Source: CAZZIQ01 sp964654355
Lineage (GTDB): Bacteria > Pseudomonadota > Gammaproteobacteria > GCF-002020875
Length of the DNA: 8,736 nucleotides
Assembly: GCA_964654355.1 (NCBI GenBank)
Contig: CAZZIQ010000045.1
Location: forward strand, 1-8,736
Direction of reading: 5' to 3'
Shown here: positions 4,952-8,736 of the stretch, in pieces
Layout: each line of letters opens with the position of its first letter
Numbering within the stretch: position 1 is the stretch's first letter
The notes under the pieces: model-generated
What the model saw: only the letters and a program-made list of their open reading frames with translations
Databases searched by the model: none
What the model was told of the DNA's origin: nothing
Made by a program: the position numbers and the translations under genes

Positions 4952-7618
4952 ATGACCGACCAGAACCCTCTCCACGTGGATCATGACCCGCAAGAAACCC
5001 GCGAATGGCTGGATGCGCTTGACGCGGTCATTGAAGCGGAAGGCCATGAGCGCGCGCAGTTCCTGCTGGATCAACTTGCAGATCGCGCGCGTCGTTCCGG
5101 CGCAAACCTCCCGTGCAGTGGGACGACGGCGTACATCAATACCATTCCGGTGCACCTACAAGAACGTTTGCCGGGTGACCCAGCCTTAGAAGCGCGCCTG
5201 CGTGCCTATATCCGTTGGAACGCGATGGCGATGGTCGTGAAAGCGAATCAGCGACCTGGTGCGGTTGGTGGTCATATCGCGAGTTTTGCCTCGGCGGCAA
5301 CGTTGTATGACGTGGGCTTCAATCATTTCTTCAAAGGTCCAGATGCCGAGCAGGGCGCTGATCTAATCTTTACGCAAGGCCACAGCGCGCCGGGGATGTA
5401 TGCGCGGGCCTACTTGGAAGGTCGCATCAGTGATGAGCAGATGCACAACTTCCGTTTTGAATCAGATGGCAAGGGCTTGTCGTCCTATCCGCACCCATGG
5501 CTGATGAAGGACTTCTGGCAGTTCCCGACCGTATCCATGGGACTGGGGCCGTTGCAGGCGATCTATCAAGCGCGCTTTATGAAATACCTGCAGCATCGCG
5601 CGATTCGCGATACCGATCAGCGCAAGGTCTGGGCTTTCTTGGGGGATGGCGAGATGGACGAGCCGGAATCTTCCGGTGCTTTGTCGCTGGCCGGACGTGA
5701 AAAGCTCGACAACCTCGTATTCGTGGTGAACTGCAACTTGCAGCGCCTGGATGGTCCGGTACGCGGCAATGGCAAGATCGTGCAGGAGCTGGAAGCACTG
5801 TACCGCGGTGCCGGCTGGAATGTGATCAAGGTGTTGTGGGGCTCGTCTTGGGATGCGCTGTTTGCGCGCGACAAGAGTGGCTTATTGATGAAGCGCATGA
5901 TGGAAGCCGTCGATGGTGAATATCAGGCGTACAAAGCCAAGGGCGGCGCATATGTGCGCGAGCATTTCTTTGGTAAGTATCCGGAGTTGCTGCACCTCGT
6001 TGCTGACATGACCGATGAAGACATCTGGAAGTTGGAACGCGGTGGTCATGATCCACGCAAGGTTTTCGCCGCGTATTCCGCTGCAGTGAAGCATACCGGC
6101 CGTCCGACTGTCATCTTGGCGCACACGGTCAAGGGCTACGGCATGGGTGAGGCGGGTGAAGGTCAGAACACGACACACTCGCAGAAGAAGATGGGCATGG
6201 AACACATGCGCCGCTTCCGTGATCGCTTCTCGATTCCAGTCTCGGATGAAAAGATCGAAGAGATTCCGTTCATTAAGCCGGATGCTGATGGCGAGCTGAT
6301 GCAATACATGCATGAGCGTCGCAAGGCCTTGGGTGGTTATCTGCCTCAGCGTCGCGACAATGCGGCACCGTTGGAAGTGCCGGGCTTAGAAGCGTTTGAT
6401 CTGTTGTTGAAGGACAGTGGTGATCGCGAAATGTCGACCACGATGGCGTTTGTGCGTTTGCTTTCCATCCTCACGCGTGACAAAAAGATTGGCAAAAACA
6501 TTGTGCCGATTGTGCCGGATGAGGCACGCACTTTCGGCATGGAAGGCCTGTTCCGTCAGCTCGGTATTTATTCCTCTTCCGGTCAGTTGTACGAGCCGGA
6601 AGATTCGGGCCAGGTCATGTGGTACCGCGAAGATACCAAGGGTCAGATTCTGCAAGAAGGCATCAACGAAGCCGGAGCGATGGCGGAGTGGATTGCCGCA
6701 GGTACGGCCTACGCCAACCATGGCATCAATATGGTGCCGTTCTACATCTATTACTCGATGTTTGGTTTTCAGCGTATTGGGGACTTGGCTTGGGCCGCGG
6801 GTGACATTCAGGCGCGCGGCTTCCTCGTGGGCGGTACTGCGGGACGCACGACGTTGAATGGCGAAGGTTTGCAGCACCAAGACGGCCATAGTTTGTTGAT
6901 GGCGCACACGATCCCGAACTGCGTGACCTACGATCCGTGTTATGCCTATGAAATGGCGGTCATCGTGCAAGATGGCATGCGTCGCATGTTCCAGGTGCAG
7001 GAGAACGTCTTCTATTACCTGACCGCGATGAATGAAAATTATCATCAGCCGGCGATGCCGGAGGGATCGCAGGAAGGCATCCTTAAGGGCATTTATCGCT
7101 TGAAGCAGGGCGGTACGCACAAGCCACGCGTGCAGTTGTTGGGTGCAGGCACGATTCTGCGTGAAGTTGAAGCAGCGGCCGATCTTCTCGAAAAGGATTG
7201 GGGCGTGTCTGCCGATGTCTGGAGTGTGACCAGCTTTACTGAGTTGGCGCGCGAAGGTGATGACATTGCTCGTTGGAATCTGCGTCATCCGGATGCTGCT
7301 CCACGTGTGCCATTTATCACTGCGCAGTTGGAATCAACGGAAGGCCCCGTGATTGCGTCGACCGACTACATCCGTGCGGTTTCTGAGCTGGTGCGTGGTT
7401 ACGTACCACGTCGTTTTGTCGCGCTGGGTACGGATGGCTTTGGGCGTAGTGATACGCGTGAGGCGTTGCGCGCCTTCTTTGAAGTGGATCGCTTCCATGT
7501 CGTGCATGCTGCGCTGGCGGCTTTGGCCGCGGATGGTGTGCTCGACAAGGCGCAGGTTGCGAAGGCGATGCAGACGTATGGTATCGATCCAGAGCGTCCG
7601 AATCCGCTGACGCTGTAA
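4952..7618 (+). CDS. aceE: Pyruvate dehydrogenase E1 component, homodimeric type
   Basis: An 888-residue thiamine diphosphate enzyme (E. coli AceE has 887) that decarboxylates pyruvate and passes the acetyl group to the lipoyl arm of E2 in the pyruvate dehydrogenase complex. The cofactor motif starts at GDG (231-233) in FLGDGEMDEPES and ends at NCNLQ (260-264); D232, N262 and Q264 correspond to the magnesium ligands D230, N260 and Q262 of E. coli. H409 in NTTHSQKKMG corresponds to E. coli H407 in the active-site loop. IASFASAATLYDVGFNHFF (109-127) and GHSAPGMYARAYLEGR (143-158) are further family signatures. The ATG at 4952 is preferred over an in-frame GTG at 4922 because it begins the conserved acidic N-terminal segment, which contacts E2 in the family, and has GAGA 7 bases upstream. 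aceF follows after 27 bp, so the two are surely co-transcribed. Confidence 0.97.
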   Translation: MTDQNPLHVDHDPQETREWLDALDAVIEAEGHERAQFLLDQLADRARRSGANLPCSGTTAYINTIPVHLQERLPGDPALEARLRAYIRWNAMAMVVKANQRPGAVGGHIASFASAATLYDVGFNHFFKGPDAEQGADLIFTQGHSAPGMYARAYLEGRISDEQMHNFRFESDGKGLSSYPHPWLMKDFWQFPTVSMGLGPLQAIYQARFMKYLQHRAIRDTDQRKVWAFLGDGEMDEPESSGALSLAGREKLDNLVFVVNCNLQRLDGPVRGNGKIVQELEALYRGAGWNVIKVLWGSSWDALFARDKSGLLMKRMMEAVDGEYQAYKAKGGAYVREHFFGKYPELLHLVADMTDEDIWKLERGGHDPRKVFAAYSAAVKHTGRPTVILAHTVKGYGMGEAGEGQNTTHSQKKMGMEHMRRFRDRFSIPVSDEKIEEIPFIKPDADGELMQYMHERRKALGGYLPQRRDNAAPLEVPGLEAFDLLLKDSGDREMSTTMAFVRLLSILTRDKKIGKNIVPIVPDEARTFGMEGLFRQLGIYSSSGQLYEPEDSGQVMWYREDTKGQILQEGINEAGAMAEWIAAGTAYANHGINMVPFYIYYSMFGFQRIGDLAWAAGDIQARGFLVGGTAGRTTLNGEGLQHQDGHSLLMAHTIPNCVTYDPCYAYEMAVIVQDGMRRMFQVQENVFYYLTAMNENYHQPAMPEGSQEGILKGIYRLKQGGTHKPRVQLLGAGTILREVEAAADLLEKDWGVSADVWSVTSFTELAREGDDIARWNLRHPDAAPRVPFITAQLESTEGPVIASTDYIRAVSELVRGYVPRRFVALGTDGFGRSDTREALRAFFEVDRFHVVHAALAALAADGVLDKAQVAKAMQTYGIDPERPNPLTL

Positions 7619-7645
7619 CTCAGCCATAACACGCGAGGAAGAACC

Positions 7646-8736
7646 GTGTCTGTACAGGAAGTTCGAGTTCCCGATATTGGTGATTTCGACAGTGTCGAGA
7701 TTATTGAAGTGCTGGTTGCAGTCGGCGATGAGATTGCGGCGGATGATTCGCTGATCTCATTGGAAAGCGACAAGGCAACGATGGAGATTCCATCGCCTGC
7801 CGCGGGTGTCGTGAAAGAGTTGAAGGTGGCCGTCGGCGACAAGGTTGCCGAGGGTGCATTGATTTTGATGTTAGAGGTCAGTGCCGAGGCCGCCGCGGTA
7901 GCACCCTCCAACGACAAGCCTGCGGCAACGGCCGCGGCCAGTGCTTCTTCGTCTGCACCGACGCCCGCTGCCGCTGCGCCGGCGCCAACCGCAGCGCCTG
8001 CAGCGCCTGCGGTTGATCAAATGCCGTTTGCGCCAGATAGCTTGGCCGGACAAAAGAACGCGCATGCCTCACCTTCGGTGCGGCGTTTTGCGCGCGAGCT
8101 GGGCGTGAATCTAAATCGCGTGCGTGGCAGTGGTCCGAAGGGACGTATTCTCAAAGAAGATGTGCAAGCGTTTGTGAAGCAGGCGCTAAATCAACCTGCG
8201 GCCGCGGTTGGCAGTGCGATTCCTTCGGTGCCGAAGGTCGATTTTGCTAAGTTTGGTCCGGTCGAATCACAGCCGTTGTCGCGCATTAAGAAGATATCAG
8301 GCAAGCATCTCACGGCGTGCTGGCTCAATATTCCGCATGTCACGCAGTTTGATGAGTCGGACATCACTGAGCTGGAAGAATTCCGTAAGTCGGTGAAAGA
8401 CGAGGCGGCGAAGAAGGGCGTGAAGATCACGCCGTTGGTGTTCATCATCAAGGCCGTAGTCAATGCGCTGAAAGAATTTCCGCAGTTCAACGCCTCGTTG
8501 GACGGCGACAACCTCATCCTTAAGCAGTACTACAACATTGGCGTTGCAGTCGACACGCCGGATGGATTGGTCGTGCCGGTGGTGCGCGATGCCGGCAAGA
8601 AGAGTTACACCGATCTGGCGGGCGAGTTGATGGAAATCTCGCAACGTGCCCGTGATGGCGCGTTGACCTCGGCCGACATGCAGGGTGGCACCTTCTCCAT
8701 TTCGAGCTTGGGTGGGATTGGTGGTACCAACTTCAC
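7646..8736 (+). CDS. aceF: Pyruvate dehydrogenase E2, dihydrolipoamide acetyltransferase (3' end outside window)
   Basis: The first 363 codons of the E2 core subunit, which carries acetyl groups from E1 on a lipoyl arm and transfers them to CoA. In order: one lipoyl domain (about 3-77) with the lipoylated lysine K43 in ESDKATMEI; an Ala/Pro-rich flexible linker (about 79-126); a peripheral subunit-binding domain (about 141-176, ASPSVRRFARELGV to RILKEDV); a second short linker; and the start of the acyltransferase domain from about 205, with the IPHVTQFDE segment typical of bacterial AceF. The catalytic HxxxDG motif near the C-terminus is not reached. The start is a GTG at 7646 with GAGGAA 5 bases upstream; the frame is unbroken to the edge. 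E. coli AceF has three lipoyl domains, while this protein has one, so a total of roughly 430 residues is expected. An E3 gene (lpd) may follow beyond the edge. Confidence 0.95.
   Translation, partial: MSVQEVRVPDIGDFDSVEIIEVLVAVGDEIAADDSLISLESDKATMEIPSPAAGVVKELKVAVGDKVAEGALILMLEVSAEAAAVAPSNDKPAATAAASASSSAPTPAAAAPAPTAAPAAPAVDQMPFAPDSLAGQKNAHASPSVRRFARELGVNLNRVRGSGPKGRILKEDVQAFVKQALNQPAAAVGSAIPSVPKVDFAKFGPVESQPLSRIKKISGKHLTACWLNIPHVTQFDESDITELEEFRKSVKDEAAKKGVKITPLVFIIKAVVNALKEFPQFNASLDGDNLILKQYYNIGVAVDTPDGLVVPVVRDAGKKSYTDLAGELMEISQRARDGALTSADMQGGTFSISSLGGIGGTNF

Noticed and set aside
6386..7288. 300-codon open frame on the minus strand
   Set aside because: It lies wholly inside aceE in antisense, the predicted protein resembles no family I know, and aceE is unbroken and fully motif-supported across it.

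Overview
The window looks like ordinary chromosome from a moderately GC-rich gammaproteobacterium. The evidence is the E. coli-type PyrC, the homodimeric pyruvate dehydrogenase E1 (AceE) followed by AceF, and a HAD phosphatase gene divergent from rppH/nudH, an arrangement I recall from Pseudomonas. I cannot assign a genus. No phage, IS, CRISPR, tRNA or rRNA is visible, and every gene is intact except aceF, which runs off the right edge.

Layout, left to right. (1) A small periplasmic c-type cytochrome on the minus strand, ending at a clear hairpin-plus-T-run terminator (37-72). (2) A minus-strand operon read right to left: HAD-IB phosphatase (2310-2972), FecCD/BtuC-type permease (1314-2300) and FecE/BtuD-type ATPase (535-1314). 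The permease and ATPase genes share one base (TAATG), and the phosphatase and permease genes are 9 bp apart. (3) rppH (3094-3633, plus strand), divergent from the phosphatase across 121 bp. (4) pyrC (3649-4701, minus), convergent with rppH with only 15 bp between stops. (5) aceE (4952-7618, plus), divergent from pyrC across 250 bp, followed 27 bp later by aceF (7646 to the edge, GTG start).

Functionally the genes are unrelated modules. They cover electron carriage in the periplasm, uptake of a metal chelate or cobalamin across the inner membrane, 5'-end processing of mRNA, pyrimidine synthesis, and entry of pyruvate carbon into acetyl-CoA. The two pyruvate dehydrogenase genes form one operon, and the transporter pair forms another together with a phosphatase.

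I found no undescribed multigene system. The item most worth checking is regulatory: a 13-nt inverted repeat with one mismatch, whose 12-nt loop holds overlapping -10-like elements for both aceE and pyrC (4769-4816).
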